The notes: a model not told the origin generated them from the sequence alone. DNA of 64,000 nucleotides from Pseudomonas morbosilactucae (GCF_023241715.1 NZ_JALQCW010000014.1:26311-90310); one strand, 5' to 3'. Positions 9,053-18,170 are shown, counted from the stretch's first letter. Made by a program: numbers and translations.

Positions 9053-9592
9053 TCAATCCTTGCCATGGAGCATGCTCTTCAGGACCCCGTCGCGTCGTAC
9101 CCAGCCATGGAACAAGGCCGCGGCCAAATGCAGGAGCACCGTCAAAAACAACAGGTACGCCAGATAACCATGGGCCTGGCGCAGCCAGGCAAAGACCTTG
9201 GCATTGGCCGGCAGAATCGACGGTAACTGCAAGGTGGCGCTGAGCAGCACCGGGTCCCCTGCCGCCGAGATCATCGCCCAGCCCAGCAACGGCAAGATCA
9301 CCATCAAGGCGTACAGCAGCACATGGGACGCCTTGGCCGCGAGGACCTGCCAAGCGGGCAAGTCCGCGGGCAACGGCGGTTGCCGAGTAGAGAAACGCAC
9401 GAACAGGCGCACCATGACCAGCAACAGAATGGCAATCCCCAAAGGCTTGTGCAGGTGCAGCAGCCACTCGTGGCGTTCAGACACCGAGGTGACCATACCG
9501 GCGCCAATAAACAGCATGGCGATGATCATCAGCGCCATCAGCCAATGCAGCAGCCGCGCCAAAGGGGCGAAAGATGTCGGTTGGGGGCTCAT
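9053..9592 (-). CDS. Cytochrome b561 (SrpA-operon partner)
   Basis: 179-residue di-heme membrane cytochrome b561 of the bacterial CybB type with four transmembrane helices. Likely heme-ligand histidines are in the first helix (LLHWLM), second (LHLHKPLG), third (KASHVLLY) and fourth (QAHGYLAYLLFLTVLLH). The start ATG overlaps the stop of the catalase-like gene by four bases (ATGA), so the two are translated from one mRNA. Electron transfer from the quinone pool to the periplasmic heme protein is a plausible joint role (inference). Transcription comes from the ECF-type promoter at 10715-10740. Confidence 0.88.
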   Translation of the reverse strand: MSPQPTSFAPLARLLHWLMALMIIAMLFIGAGMVTSVSERHEWLLHLHKPLGIAILLLVMVRLFVRFSTRQPPLPADLPAWQVLAAKASHVLLYALMVILPLLGWAMISAAGDPVLLSATLQLPSILPANAKVFAWLRQAHGYLAYLLFLTVLLHLAAALFHGWVRRDGVLKSMLHGKD

Positions 9593-10671
9593 GGGCGGGA
9601 CTCCTGGGCGGCAGGCAATTGGCTGACCTCACTCGTGCGACGCAGATAAGAGCTGGCATACGCCGCCGAACGAGCGGCCAGCAAGGGGTCGTCGGAGCCT
9701 TCGATGCCGCTGGGCAGCACCAGCGGGTCGTAGTTGATGTCCCGGCATGCACCGTTGTCCTGGGGCTGGGTGCTTTGCAGCACCAGGGTCCCGGCATTCA
9801 GCGTCTTGCGCTCGGCGGGCCAGGCCTTGCTGGCGTCATCGGTGGGGTCGCCCGACTCGGCCAAGGTGATGTTCAACTGCCAGCGCAGCGGCCCGACGGC
9901 CAGGCGCTGGGTCAGGTCCTGGGCCAGAAAGTCGGCCCCCGGCGGCGCGCTGGCACCGAGCCCATCCACCGCCTGGGGCACCACGCTCCAACGCACCGCC
10001 TGGCGCTGGCCTGCGGTGTTCACCAGGTAAAAGGCATTGATGCCGTTATAGGTTTCGGTGGCATAACTGGCCGACGGCTTGGCGCCCTTGACCCATTGCA
10101 GGAACGGCGCGGCTTCAGGGTGCGACGCGAAGAACGCCGGCACACTGGCCGGATTCGGCTTGCCGGTAGCCGGGTCGGGAGAACTGGCCTGCTGCAGCTG
10201 GAAGAAGGCTTCGGGCGTACCCACCGGGAATACCGGCATGCTGTTCATGCCGGTGCGCCATTGCTGACCATTGGCCTGGAGAAAGCGCAACGCCAGGCTG
10301 CGAATCGGCACGCTGCTGTCCGGGGCATAGGGGTTGCCGCTGGGCAAGGCAAACCGACCCACCACCGGGGTGCGCGGCTCGCTGAACACCTGGGCCCGGG
10401 AATAGGCCCGGGCCTCGCCACTGCTCTCGAAATACCCCGCCACGCACACGCCCTTGGCGTGATTACGGCGGAACCCGGGGTGCACGCCGTTGTTCTTTTC
10501 CAGCACATCCACCAACGCCTTGGGCGTCAGCCGCTGCGGGTCGAAACTGCCGCGCACATAGGCCATGGCCGCAACCACGGCCGCGACCACCAGGGCGATC
10601 CCGGCCAGGCGCAGCATAGTACTGGCGGCACTGAGCGGCGGCCGCGCCGGCGGTGATGAGTGATCTACCAT
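9589..10671 (-). CDS. SrpA-type catalase-like periplasmic heme protein
   Basis: 360-residue member of the small-subunit catalase-like (SrpA) family. Residues about 17-38 form a membrane anchor or uncleaved signal, followed by the catalase fold, with the distal-histidine region near GVHPGFRRNHAKG. These proteins are usually peroxidases rather than true catalases. The start at 10671 has GGAG six bases upstream; ATGs further up lie within the promoter region. It is the first gene of a two-gene operon with cytochrome b561 and is divergent from the ECF sigma gene. A promoter identical in type to the sigma gene's own lies 40-70 bases upstream, so it is a predicted direct sigma target. Confidence 0.85.
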   Translation of the reverse strand: MVDHSSPPARPPLSAASTMLRLAGIALVVAAVVAAMAYVRGSFDPQRLTPKALVDVLEKNNGVHPGFRRNHAKGVCVAGYFESSGEARAYSRAQVFSEPRTPVVGRFALPSGNPYAPDSSVPIRSLALRFLQANGQQWRTGMNSMPVFPVGTPEAFFQLQQASSPDPATGKPNPASVPAFFASHPEAAPFLQWVKGAKPSASYATETYNGINAFYLVNTAGQRQAVRWSVVPQAVDGLGASAPPGADFLAQDLTQRLAVGPLRWQLNITLAESGDPTDDASKAWPAERKTLNAGTLVLQSTQPQDNGACRDINYDPLVLPSGIEGSDDPLLAARSAAYASSYLRRTSEVSQLPAAQESRP

Positions 10672-10714
10672 GAACAACTCCAGGGCCATGGGCCGCAGGT
10701 GGAAAGAACCGGTC

Positions 10715-10740
10715 AGACGCACCCCGAACGGCTTTATTCC
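10715..10740 (-). promoter_or_regulatory. ECF-type promoter of the catalase-like/b561 operon
   Basis: On the minus strand: GGAATAA (10740-10734), exactly 14 bases, then CGTCT (10719-10715). The same two elements with the same spacing occur on the opposite strand at 10770-10795, before the sigma factor gene. The match strongly suggests recognition by the sigma factor encoded next door. Confidence 0.75.
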
Positions 10741-10769
10741 CGGCACTCGGTGTTTATTTTCCGGGGGCT

Positions 10770-10795
10770 GGAATAACCTGCATGCGCCGGCGTCT
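10770..10795 (+). promoter_or_regulatory. ECF-type autoregulatory promoter of the sigma/anti-sigma operon
   Basis: GGAATAA (10770-10776), 14-base spacer, CGTCT (10791-10795). It lies 43 bases before the sigma start and mirrors the divergent promoter at 10715-10740. Confidence 0.75.
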
Positions 10796-10838
10796 TCCTA
10801 GTCCAGCGTAGAGACTGGCCACGAACCTGCAGGCAGCC

Positions 10839-11345
10839 ATGAACGAAATCGACGAACAGTTGCGCCCCCTGATCCCCAGGCTCAGGCGCTTTGCCCTGTC
10901 CCTGAGCCGCAATGCCAGCAGCGCCGACGACCTGGTCCAGTCCTGCCTGGAGCGGGCGTTGTCGAGCTGGAGCGATAAACGCCCGGCGGGGGATTTACGG
11001 GCCTGGCTGTTCGCCATCCTGTACCGCCAGTTCCTCGATGCCCACCGCCGCTCCCGGCGCTACGCACGCATGCTCGAGTTTTTTCGCGGCCGCGACGACG
11101 CCCAGCCTTCAGTGGAGCGCACGGTGATCGCCCAGTCGACCCTGGCCGCCTTCGACCAACTCAACACTGAACAACGCGCCCTGCTGCTCTGGGTCTCGGT
11201 GGAAGGCTTGAGCTACCAGGAAGTCGCCGACATCCTCCAAGTGCCCATCGGCACGGTGATGTCACGCCTGTCCCGCGCCCGCCAAGCCTTGCGCCAACTC
11301 AGCGACGGCGAAATCACCCGCCCCGCCTTGCGGAGACTCAAATGA
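10839..11345 (+). CDS. ECF RNA polymerase sigma factor
   Basis: 168-residue extracytoplasmic-function sigma factor. Region sigma-2 spans about residues 8-75 (AWLFAILYRQFLD) and sigma-4 about 105-158 (EGLSYQEVADILQVPIGTVMSRLSRARQAL). The gene overlaps the downstream anti-sigma gene by four bases (ATGA), typical of coupled sigma/anti-sigma pairs. Divergent neighbours are a catalase-like heme protein and cytochrome b561, so it probably drives an oxidative or redox stress response. Targets predicted from sequence are its own promoter and that of the divergent operon. Confidence 0.92.
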   Translation: MNEIDEQLRPLIPRLRRFALSLSRNASSADDLVQSCLERALSSWSDKRPAGDLRAWLFAILYRQFLDAHRRSRRYARMLEFFRGRDDAQPSVERTVIAQSTLAAFDQLNTEQRALLLWVSVEGLSYQEVADILQVPIGTVMSRLSRARQALRQLSDGEITRPALRRLK

Positions 11346-12094
11346 TCAGCCTGCCCCCCAGCGAACACGACCTGCATGCTTACGTCGACCATCGACTTGA
11401 CGAGGCCGACCGACGCCTGCTGGACACCTACCTGGCCGCTCACCCGGAACTGGCCGCCCAGGTCCAGGGCTGGCAACGCGACGCTCAGCAACTGCGAGCG
11501 GCCCTGGCCGGGGCCTTGCAACAGCCGACCAACCCACAACTGGACCCCACACAGCTGCGCCAACGCCGGCAACGCCAATCCCGGCGCTACCTGGCCAGCG
11601 CGGCGGTGCTGCTGCTCGCCGTCAGCCTGGGTGGTTTCAGCGGCTGGCAGGCCCGGGGGCTGACCCAGGCCGGCGCCGTGCCACCCATGACCGATGCCCT
11701 GCAGGCCTATCGCCTGTTCGCCCAGCAGCAGATCCTTCCGGCCGACCTCAAGGTGCAGGACGACGACGCCATGCAGGCCTGGCTCGACCGCTATTTCAGC
11801 CAGGCCAAGCGCCTGCCGGACCTGCAAGAGGCTGGCTTCAAAGCCGTCAGCGGGCGCTTGCTGAGTACCGAACAAGGGCCTGCGGCGATGGTGCTGTATG
11901 AAGGCCCCAGCGGCGACAAAATCAGCTTCTATATCCGCCCGCCTGGCCCGCAGAACAACCTGCTGCCACGGGGCAGCCGCCGGGACGGCGAGTTGCAGGC
12001 CGATTACTGGTCTGACAGCGGCTACAACTACGCGATGGTCAGCCCGGCCGATTCGCCGGTGGCCAAGAAGCTGCAGCGCACCTTGAAGTTCTGA
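11342..12094 (+). CDS. Transmembrane anti-sigma factor
   Basis: 250-residue membrane anti-sigma factor: a cytoplasmic N-terminal domain (about 1-75, beginning SEHDLHAYVDHRLDEADRR), one transmembrane helix (about 83-102) and a periplasmic domain of about 145 residues. The N-terminal domain resembles the zinc anti-sigma fold but the protein contains no cysteine, so it cannot hold the usual HxxxCxxC zinc or sense thiol oxidation directly. It overlaps the sigma gene. It should hold the sigma factor at the membrane until a periplasmic signal releases it (inference from family). Confidence 0.85.
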   Translation: MISLPPSEHDLHAYVDHRLDEADRRLLDTYLAAHPELAAQVQGWQRDAQQLRAALAGALQQPTNPQLDPTQLRQRRQRQSRRYLASAAVLLLAVSLGGFSGWQARGLTQAGAVPPMTDALQAYRLFAQQQILPADLKVQDDDAMQAWLDRYFSQAKRLPDLQEAGFKAVSGRLLSTEQGPAAMVLYEGPSGDKISFYIRPPGPQNNLLPRGSRRDGELQADYWSDSGYNYAMVSPADSPVAKKLQRTLKF

Positions 12095-12117
12095 ACCCGG
12101 CTGCCCTCGCCGGGGCC

Positions 12118-13107
12118 TTAGAAGCCCACGTCCAGCACCACGTTATCCAAGTAGGTGCCCGCAGGTGGCGTGGCCTGGTCGGTGTAGATCCGCGCGTTGT
12201 AGTTGAAGACCTGGCTGCCGTTGCCCAAGCCATTGCCTGGGAACACTTCAGCGTCGCTACTGGCGCGACGGGCACTGCCGACGCTGCCCCAGCGGGTGGT
12301 GCCGGCACTCTTGAAGATGTCGTAGGCCAGGTAATTGCCGCTGGCCACCATGCGCCGGCGCCCGCCCACACTCACCGGGTTCTGGCCGTCACTCAGGCCC
12401 ACGGTGTAGGCGCTGCCCTTGGTGCAGTTGAGGCTGATAGTCTGCCCGGTGACCGTGGCAAAGGCGCTGACCACCGGGGCGCTGCCAAAACTGATGTTGG
12501 GCGCGGTGATCAAACAATCATTGGACACGGTCATGTTCACCGTAAGGTTCTGAGTGCCACTGCTGACGTCCCGTCCCAGGCACACCCCCAGGGCGCCGAT
12601 CCCCGAGCAATAGTTCCAGTTCCAGAAGATGCTCAGGTTCTCGGTGTAGACCCCCGCCGCCACATTGCTGCCGGTAATCGAGCCCATATAGATGGGGATG
12701 GTCTTGGCCACCGTGCTGCTGCCCAACAGGCCCAGCAGGTCGATGATCGAGTTGCGCGCAAAGTCGAACGGGGTGCCCCGGGTAATCGGATAACTGGTGC
12801 TGTTGTTGGCGTACAGGGTGTAGCCGATCACATCGCCGGTGGGCCCGACCAGGCCGCTGGTGGTGGAACTGATGGTGGCGTAGAAGTGGTCGTTGGTGGT
12901 CAGCAGGCTCAGCAGCGAACCGGTGCAGCTCAACCCGGCATTGGTGGTGGAGGCTGGTTGCGAAGTGCTGCGCACCAGCATCGAACTGACCGTACCGAAG
13001 TTCGCCGAGGTCGTGCTCACCGTGGTGCACAAGGCCTGGGCCTCGGCCGCCAGGACCATCGCCGAGAGCCCCAACGCTGCGTGTCGCCATCCTTTGAACC
13101 TGTTCAC
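12118..13107 (-). CDS. csuE: Csu pilus tip adhesin-like protein (two SCPU domains)
   Basis: 329-residue secreted protein with a signal peptide (about 1-25, ending AEAQA) and two spore coat protein U (SCPU) domains, about 27-180 and 190-329. The second ends with the pilin-like segment PPAGTYLDNVVLDVGF. In Acinetobacter CsuE the two-domain protein sits at the fibre tip and binds plastic through hydrophobic loops. It is the last gene of the seven-gene minus-strand operon, 33 bases after the usher. The gene symbol is by position and architecture, not by alignment. Confidence 0.85.
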   Translation of the reverse strand: MNRFKGWRHAALGLSAMVLAAEAQALCTTVSTTSANFGTVSSMLVRSTSQPASTTNAGLSCTGSLLSLLTTNDHFYATISSTTSGLVGPTGDVIGYTLYANNSTSYPITRGTPFDFARNSIIDLLGLLGSSTVAKTIPIYMGSITGSNVAAGVYTENLSIFWNWNYCSGIGALGVCLGRDVSSGTQNLTVNMTVSNDCLITAPNISFGSAPVVSAFATVTGQTISLNCTKGSAYTVGLSDGQNPVSVGGRRRMVASGNYLAYDIFKSAGTTRWGSVGSARRASSDAEVFPGNGLGNGSQVFNYNARIYTDQATPPAGTYLDNVVLDVGF

Positions 13108-13140
13108 GTTTCACTCTCCTTGCACGTGGTGTAACCCTGA

Positions 13141-15498
13141 CTACTGGCAGACCAGCGGGCCGATCAACGGCACCTGCTGCTGTTCCAGGTCCATGTCGAA
13201 CTGCACCCGGCACTGCTGGTCGTCGCCCAGGCTCACCACCAGGCTGTTGTGCGCCGCCAGGTTTTCCAGGTAGACCAAGCCGTCCCAACCGACCACCGTG
13301 CGCACCCCGCTCTGCTCATGGGTGACGGTGCTGCCCAGGGGCAACTCCCGTTGTTGGGCATCCACCAGCACCACGCTGGCGGCGATCACTCGGGTCAGGG
13401 GAAATTCCAGCAGGTAACCGCTGCCACGGCGCACAGCCACCCGCTGCTCGACATTCGGGCTGCGCACGTTGGCCGGCAGGTTGAGCGGGTCGATTTCGTA
13501 TTTGCCCCGGTAATAGGCGCTGCTCCAGGGCACCAGCAAGTGGCCGTTCTTGTCGGTCTGGCCCACCCATTGGTTTTCGTAGCGCACAGGGATGTCTTTG
13601 TAACCATCGGTGCTGACCACCACAAAGGCATCGTCGATACGGTTGGCGGCGAACACTTGGCGGTCCATCCACACCAGCGAACCGCTGGCATCGGCCCAAC
13701 GGGTCTCGGCGTCGCGGGTGCCGTAGACGCCGGCCTGCAGGCGCACCGATTGCAAGCGCCAGGTCAGGTCGGCCTGGTGATAATCAGCGCCGTCGCCCGT
13801 GGCGTAACCGAGGTTGTAGCCCACCCCGCCCTCGATCGGCACCGACCGGCTGAAGTTGACCCGCTGGCGGTTTTCCCCACTCTTGCTGCGTTCGTTACCC
13901 AGGCTCAGGCTGCCGTGCAGATCGAACGGGATCACCAGTTGCGCCTGCATGGCCCACTGGCTTTCACCGATTTGGCGGTTAGCCGACAGGTAGAAGCTGC
14001 TGTTGTGCCACAGCGGCTTGCTCCAGGTCAGGTTCACCAGCCGGGTGCGGCTCGAATCGGCGGCGCGCACATCGAAATAACCGGCGCCCAGGCTGCCGTA
14101 ACTGTCCAGGCTGAGGCTCAGGGTCAGTTGCTCACTGCGCTGGCTGAGGCTGGTGTAGGCGCTGTCGACCACCGTCAGGTCGGCGTATTGATCGCGGCGC
14201 TGCATGCGCTGATAGGCCACGCTGTAGCGCTGGCTGCTGTACTGGTAGCCAATGCTGAATTGCTGCCCACTGCTGCCGTCGAAGCGGCTCTGGCTGAAGG
14301 CCGTATTGAGCACGCCAAAGTTGCCCAGCCGCAGGTTGCCCCCCAGCCCGCCCAGGGTCAGGGCGTCCGACGCTTCGGCGTGGCCTTCCAGGGTCAGGTT
14401 GTCGCTGAGGCCATAGCGCAGGCTGCCGGAGGTCACGCCCGGGCCATAACCGAAATCCCGCAGGGTGTAGTCGCGGCGCAAGTTGCCAGCGGCCACCGAA
14501 AAATCCGTCAGGCCCTTCTGCAACAAGGTGCTGGTGACGTAGAACGGCACCGTGGTCGAGACCTGCCGCCCCAGAGCGTCAGTGGTCACGACCACGGCCT
14601 CCCCCGCGCCGTTGATAAAAGGGATATTGGTCAGGGTGTAGGGGCCTGGCTGCAACTCGGCGCTACTGGACTTGTAGCCATTGATAAACAGGTCCACCGA
14701 GGACGGCACCGCCGCCTCCCCGGCAAACTGCGGCAAGGGGTACGTCACCAGGTCCGGGCGCACGCCAAAATCCCGCGACAGCTGCACACCGCCCAGGCGC
14801 ACCGAGCTGCTCCAGGGCAAGGCACCGCTGACCAGGTCGCCGGCCTCGTAGGTCAGCAGGCGCTCGTCGTCGGAATAGCGCCACGTGGTGTCGTAGCGCT
14901 GGTAACCATTGTTCAGGGAAGCCCCCTCGATGCCGGACAGGGTCTGCCGGTACTGCCCGGTGTTGGATAAGGTGCCCCAACTGTCGAACAGCCGGACCTC
15001 ATTCCAGGCCGCCAGGTAGGTGCCACCGTTATCGGTGTCATTGAGGTACAGGTCGTAGTTGAGCAACGCCCCGAAACTGCTGAGGGCCGGGGTTCGCGGG
15101 TAAGCCTGGCGGTTGCCGATAAACTGCTCCGGCAGCCAGTCCGGTGGCACCTCCAAAAGCAGGCGCTGCCCCTGGCTGTCGTACTCACTGTGCAGGCCCT
15201 GGAGGTTGTCCAGACCGACTTCGGCGCCCAGCCCTTCCGGAAGCTTCATGCCGCTGTCGCGCAGGGTCTGCACCGGCAGGAACAACTGCCCCGCTCGCTG
15301 CTCCACCGCCACCACCCGTCCTGTGTTCATCTGATTGATCACCAGCTCCAGAAACAACTGCGCATCGGCGACCGACTCCAGGCTGCTGGGCGGTGGAGGC
15401 AATTCGCCAGCCTGGAGCGGTTGGGCCAGCAGCAAGCCCCACAGGCCGGCCAGCAGGCCTTGCAAGTGCCGAAAACGACGAGCCGAATCCTGGCTCAT
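13141..15498 (-). CDS. csuD: Csu-type fimbrial outer-membrane usher
   Basis: About 785 residues. The usher forms the outer-membrane pore that receives subunit-chaperone complexes and assembles the pilus. Visible parts are a signal peptide (ending PLQAG), an N-terminal chaperone-binding domain (about 30-140), a long beta-barrel with a plug domain, and C-terminal domains ending with a Cys pair typical of ushers. The start at 15498 gives a conventional signal peptide; ATGs at 15531 and 15525 are alternatives and one follows GGATGGAG, so the exact start is unsure. It lies between the chaperone and the tip adhesin. Confidence 0.88.
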   Translation of the reverse strand: MSQDSARRFRHLQGLLAGLWGLLLAQPLQAGELPPPPSSLESVADAQLFLELVINQMNTGRVVAVEQRAGQLFLPVQTLRDSGMKLPEGLGAEVGLDNLQGLHSEYDSQGQRLLLEVPPDWLPEQFIGNRQAYPRTPALSSFGALLNYDLYLNDTDNGGTYLAAWNEVRLFDSWGTLSNTGQYRQTLSGIEGASLNNGYQRYDTTWRYSDDERLLTYEAGDLVSGALPWSSSVRLGGVQLSRDFGVRPDLVTYPLPQFAGEAAVPSSVDLFINGYKSSSAELQPGPYTLTNIPFINGAGEAVVVTTDALGRQVSTTVPFYVTSTLLQKGLTDFSVAAGNLRRDYTLRDFGYGPGVTSGSLRYGLSDNLTLEGHAEASDALTLGGLGGNLRLGNFGVLNTAFSQSRFDGSSGQQFSIGYQYSSQRYSVAYQRMQRRDQYADLTVVDSAYTSLSQRSEQLTLSLSLDSYGSLGAGYFDVRAADSSRTRLVNLTWSKPLWHNSSFYLSANRQIGESQWAMQAQLVIPFDLHGSLSLGNERSKSGENRQRVNFSRSVPIEGGVGYNLGYATGDGADYHQADLTWRLQSVRLQAGVYGTRDAETRWADASGSLVWMDRQVFAANRIDDAFVVVSTDGYKDIPVRYENQWVGQTDKNGHLLVPWSSAYYRGKYEIDPLNLPANVRSPNVEQRVAVRRGSGYLLEFPLTRVIAASVVLVDAQQRELPLGSTVTHEQSGVRTVVGWDGLVYLENLAAHNSLVVSLGDDQQCRVQFDMDLEQQQVPLIGPLVCQ

Positions 15499-15629
15499 GA
15501 CGGGTCCAAGTCCATCTATGGACATCTCCATCCCAAGGCGCGTGCGTCAACCCGCTCGCATCCGCCTTTGTCACTCCCAAACAGGCGCCTTAGCGTTGAT
15601 GCCGCCACCGGCGGCAATCAGCCCGCCGA

Positions 15630-16421
15630 TCACGGCGAAGGCGGCAAGCTCTGCACCTGTGGCGCACCGTTGACCCGTAGCTGCAGGTTCGGCTCGCCCA
15701 CCAGGGTTTCAGGCGCCGGCCAGCGCATCACCGCCCCAGGCAACACATACCCCAACAACCCCTGGGCCAACGGCCGGGTCTGCCCGCCCTGCTGGAAGGC
15801 GACATCGGTGAGTCGCGCATGCACCGCCCCCTGGTTGCGCAGTTCGAAAAACGCCTTGCCGTCCACCGCCACCTTGCGCCAGCTCAACTGCGGCACGCCG
15901 GCGCTCTTGGGGTCGCGCTGGCGGGTGGTGTCGGCCTTGCTCCAGAGCCCCGCGCCATAGGCAAACAACGGCACCGAGTAACGCATCTGGAAGCGAATGG
16001 CCGCGGCACTCTTGGCGTCCCCTTCCGGGGTAATGGGCTTGGCCGAGGGAATCTCGTCGATGATGATCCGGTACGCCAACTCCTGCCCGGGGGGCACCTC
16101 ACGGGTCCGGGTCAAACGCACCAGTTGCCGTTGGCCGGGTTCAATCTTTGCCACCGGTGGGCTGCCAATGATGTCGCGCTGGTTCTGGTACTGATCGGCA
16201 AAGCCGCTCTGGCTCCAGCCAAACACGCGGATCTGCAAGTTGGCGGTCTCGGTGCCGCGGTTTTCCAGCCATAAGGCACTGGCCTGCTGATCGGCCTCCA
16301 GCACCGGGTCGATCGGCCAAATCAGTACCGAGCTGGCCGCCTGGGCCGTGGAGGCTCCCAGCGCCAACGCCAGCAGTGCCCCATAACCCAGGGTCCACAG
16401 GCCTCGCAAAGGTAAATGCAT
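15630..16421 (-). CDS. csuC: Csu-type periplasmic pilus chaperone
   Basis: 263-residue PapD-like periplasmic chaperone. A signal peptide (about 1-28, ending TAQA) is followed by two Ig-like domains. The first carries the edge strand with alternating hydrophobics (about 100-125, VAKIEPGQRQLVRLTRT) that complements pilin subunits; the second covers about 150-255. It stabilises SCPU subunits before delivery to the usher. It sits between the last small subunit gene and the usher gene, the normal Csu order. The gap to the usher is about 100-130 bases, larger than the rest of the operon. Confidence 0.87.
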   Translation of the reverse strand: MHLPLRGLWTLGYGALLALALGASTAQAASSVLIWPIDPVLEADQQASALWLENRGTETANLQIRVFGWSQSGFADQYQNQRDIIGSPPVAKIEPGQRQLVRLTRTREVPPGQELAYRIIIDEIPSAKPITPEGDAKSAAAIRFQMRYSVPLFAYGAGLWSKADTTRQRDPKSAGVPQLSWRKVAVDGKAFFELRNQGAVHARLTDVAFQQGGQTRPLAQGLLGYVLPGAVMRWPAPETLVGEPNLQLRVNGAPQVQSLPPSP

Positions 16422-16467
16422 ACGACTACTCCTTGTTTGCCTGCCGGCTTGTTATTGAATCGCCCCA

Positions 16468-16968
16468 TCACCACGACAGCTGCACCTGCAGCACATCGCT
16501 ATAAGTCCCCCCAGGCTGATTGCCCGGCAACTGCACCTGTCCGTAAATCGGCAGGCTGATGTTATTGGCATCGCTGTAAGCCACCGCCACGCTTTGGCTG
16601 ATGCCCAGGCTCTGGCTGTAGGCCGCATCCCGATACAACTGGTACGCCACCCGTGCCGTGCCGCTATTGAGCTGCATGTGCCGCCCACTGCTGTTGTACT
16701 GCCCGCCGTCGACGGTCATGTTCAGGGTCACCCCTGGCGTGCACTGCAACTGCACCCCCCCGGCCAGCGCCACTATCACCGTGCTGGTGGACAGCGCCGA
16801 TTGGCTGCCGAACGCCAGGCTGCCGTAGTTGCTGACACCGCCCACCACCAGGCACCCAGCGGTGATGGTGGCGCTGACCTGGAAGCTCTGGCTGGTGGCC
16901 GCCGAAATCCAGGTCGGCCAGGCTCCTGCACAGATCAGCGCCAGCAGCACACCAGCGTGGCGGGCCAT
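16468..16968 (-). CDS. Spore coat U (SCPU) pilus subunit
   Basis: 166-residue secreted pilin-like protein: signal peptide (about 1-23, ending WISA), a single SCPU beta-sandwich with a conserved Cys near residue 38 that should pair with one near 77 (LQCTPG), and a terminal strand GGTYSDVLQVQLSW. In position it corresponds to CsuB, directly upstream of the chaperone. Its start is four bases after the stop of the previous subunit gene. The open reading frame and signal peptide are clear; its place in the fibre is inferred from order only. Confidence 0.82.
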   Translation of the reverse strand: MARHAGVLLALICAGAWPTWISAATSQSFQVSATITAGCLVVGGVSNYGSLAFGSQSALSTSTVIVALAGGVQLQCTPGVTLNMTVDGGQYNSSGRHMQLNSGTARVAYQLYRDAAYSQSLGISQSVAVAYSDANNISLPIYGQVQLPGNQPGGTYSDVLQVQLSW

Positions 16969-16972
16969 GGCA

Positions 16973-17509
16973 TCAGAAGGTCAGTTGGACCGACACCGTG
17001 TCGGTGTAGGTCCCCGCCGGCAACCCCGCCTTGCCCACCGCCTGGCCATAGAGGTTCACGGTCTGCGCCACCCCGGTGCTCGGCGCCAGGTTGATCACCC
17101 CGTTGATCGCCACGATCTGCGAATGCCCGGAGTCGGTGTACAGGTCGTAAGGCACGTAGTTGGCCACGCCGTCGAACAGCGCACGGGTGCCGCCGGTGGA
17201 CTTGCCGTCGTTGCTGCCGCCCTGGATGGTCAGCGACGGTGACGTGCCACTGGAGCACAGAATCGACAGCGCACCGCCACCGCCGCCCAGCACTTGGCCA
17301 GTGGCGGTGGTGAACAGCGAGTTGGCGGTGCCGAAGTTCAAGGCCCCGAAGTTCAAGCCTGTGCTACCGCCCACTCCGTTGACCTGGCAACTGCTGGTGA
17401 GGATCAGCGTCGAACTGATCTGCCCGGTGACCGTGGTGGCGGCGTTGGCTGTGGAGGCCATGGCCAAGCCCAATACTGACCAGCCAATCCTGGATACAAG
17501 CGCGTGCAT
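16973..17509 (-). CDS. Spore coat U (SCPU) pilus subunit
   Basis: 178-residue secreted SCPU pilin. A signal peptide ends near STANAA; the mature part starts TTVTGQISSTLILTSSC and ends LPAGTYTDTVSVQLTF. Two cysteines (about 40 and 85) should form the family disulfide. The start at 17509 (MHALVSRIG) is chosen because AGAGGA lies eight bases upstream; an upstream in-frame Met at 17536 would overlap the preceding gene's stop. It could be CsuA or a second major-type subunit. Confidence 0.82.
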   Translation of the reverse strand: MHALVSRIGWSVLGLAMASTANAATTVTGQISSTLILTSSCQVNGVGGSTGLNFGALNFGTANSLFTTATGQVLGGGGGALSILCSSGTSPSLTIQGGSNDGKSTGGTRALFDGVANYVPYDLYTDSGHSQIVAINGVINLAPSTGVAQTVNLYGQAVGKAGLPAGTYTDTVSVQLTF

Positions 17510-17529
17510 GATGTGTGTCCTCTTGTGAT

Positions 17530-18075
17530 TTACCAATCCAGCGTGATGGTCAGGGTGTCGGTGTAGACCCCTGCCGGAATCGCGCGGGTATTCACGACCA
17601 CCGAGCCAAACACCGGAATGGGGATCCGGCGACCACTGCTCACTGCGAAATTGCGTTGCTGGCCGATGCTGTAGCTGTCGCTACCGGAAGCATCGACGAA
17701 CAAGTGATAGGGAATGGTCTGGCGGCCGTTGCTCAAGCGTCGGGTCGTGCCGTCGCCGTTGAGGCCGCCATTGATGGTCACGGTGAAGCCGGTGACCGAG
17801 GAGTTGCAGGCAACCTGCACCTGGCTTTCGCTGCCGCTGCTGAGGTTGGCATTGATGGGATTGACCCAGGTCGGGCCCTGCTGGCCAAAGTTGAGCATGC
17901 CCAGGTCGGTGATCGGGCTGCCGGACGCGTTGTCGCCACTGGTCACCTGGCAACTGGCCGTGATCACCAGGCGCGCCTGGATCTGCCCATCGACTGCAGC
18001 CTGCGCGGTATCCACCGACAGCCACAGCCACCCGAGGGCGAGCATCGTCCAGGTCTTGCTGTTCAAAGCACCCAT
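17530..18075 (-). CDS. CsuA/B-like SCPU major pilus subunit
   Basis: 181-residue secreted SCPU protein. It has a signal peptide ending TAQAA, then a mature sequence with the LGMLNFG, TWVNPINANL pattern that resembles the CsuA/B major subunit more than its neighbours do. It ends PAGVYTDTLTITLDW. The start at 18075 gives a standard signal peptide; an in-frame Met at 18156 would add 27 unlikely residues. The ribosome site is not strong at either. It is second in the operon, followed 20 bases later by the next subunit gene. Confidence 0.8.
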   Translation of the reverse strand: MGALNSKTWTMLALGWLWLSVDTAQAAVDGQIQARLVITASCQVTSGDNASGSPITDLGMLNFGQQGPTWVNPINANLSSGSESQVQVACNSSVTGFTVTINGGLNGDGTTRRLSNGRQTIPYHLFVDASGSDSYSIGQQRNFAVSSGRRIPIPVFGSVVVNTRAIPAGVYTDTLTITLDW

Positions 18076-18170
18076 CCCAGTTCCATCAGGACTCCCACAC
18101 GAACCGCCCACGATGAACGGTTTTCCTTGGCCTGCCCGGTTCCACCGCGGCAGCATTCACGACCTTGGCC

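Noticed and set aside
13249..14970. 573-codon plus-strand open frame
   Set aside because: Antisense shadow of the usher gene.
15532..15629. Coding-like stretch between chaperone and usher considered as a frameshifted extension of the chaperone
   Set aside because: The chaperone already has a full-length family size and ends normally; the apparent frame is explained by high GC content.
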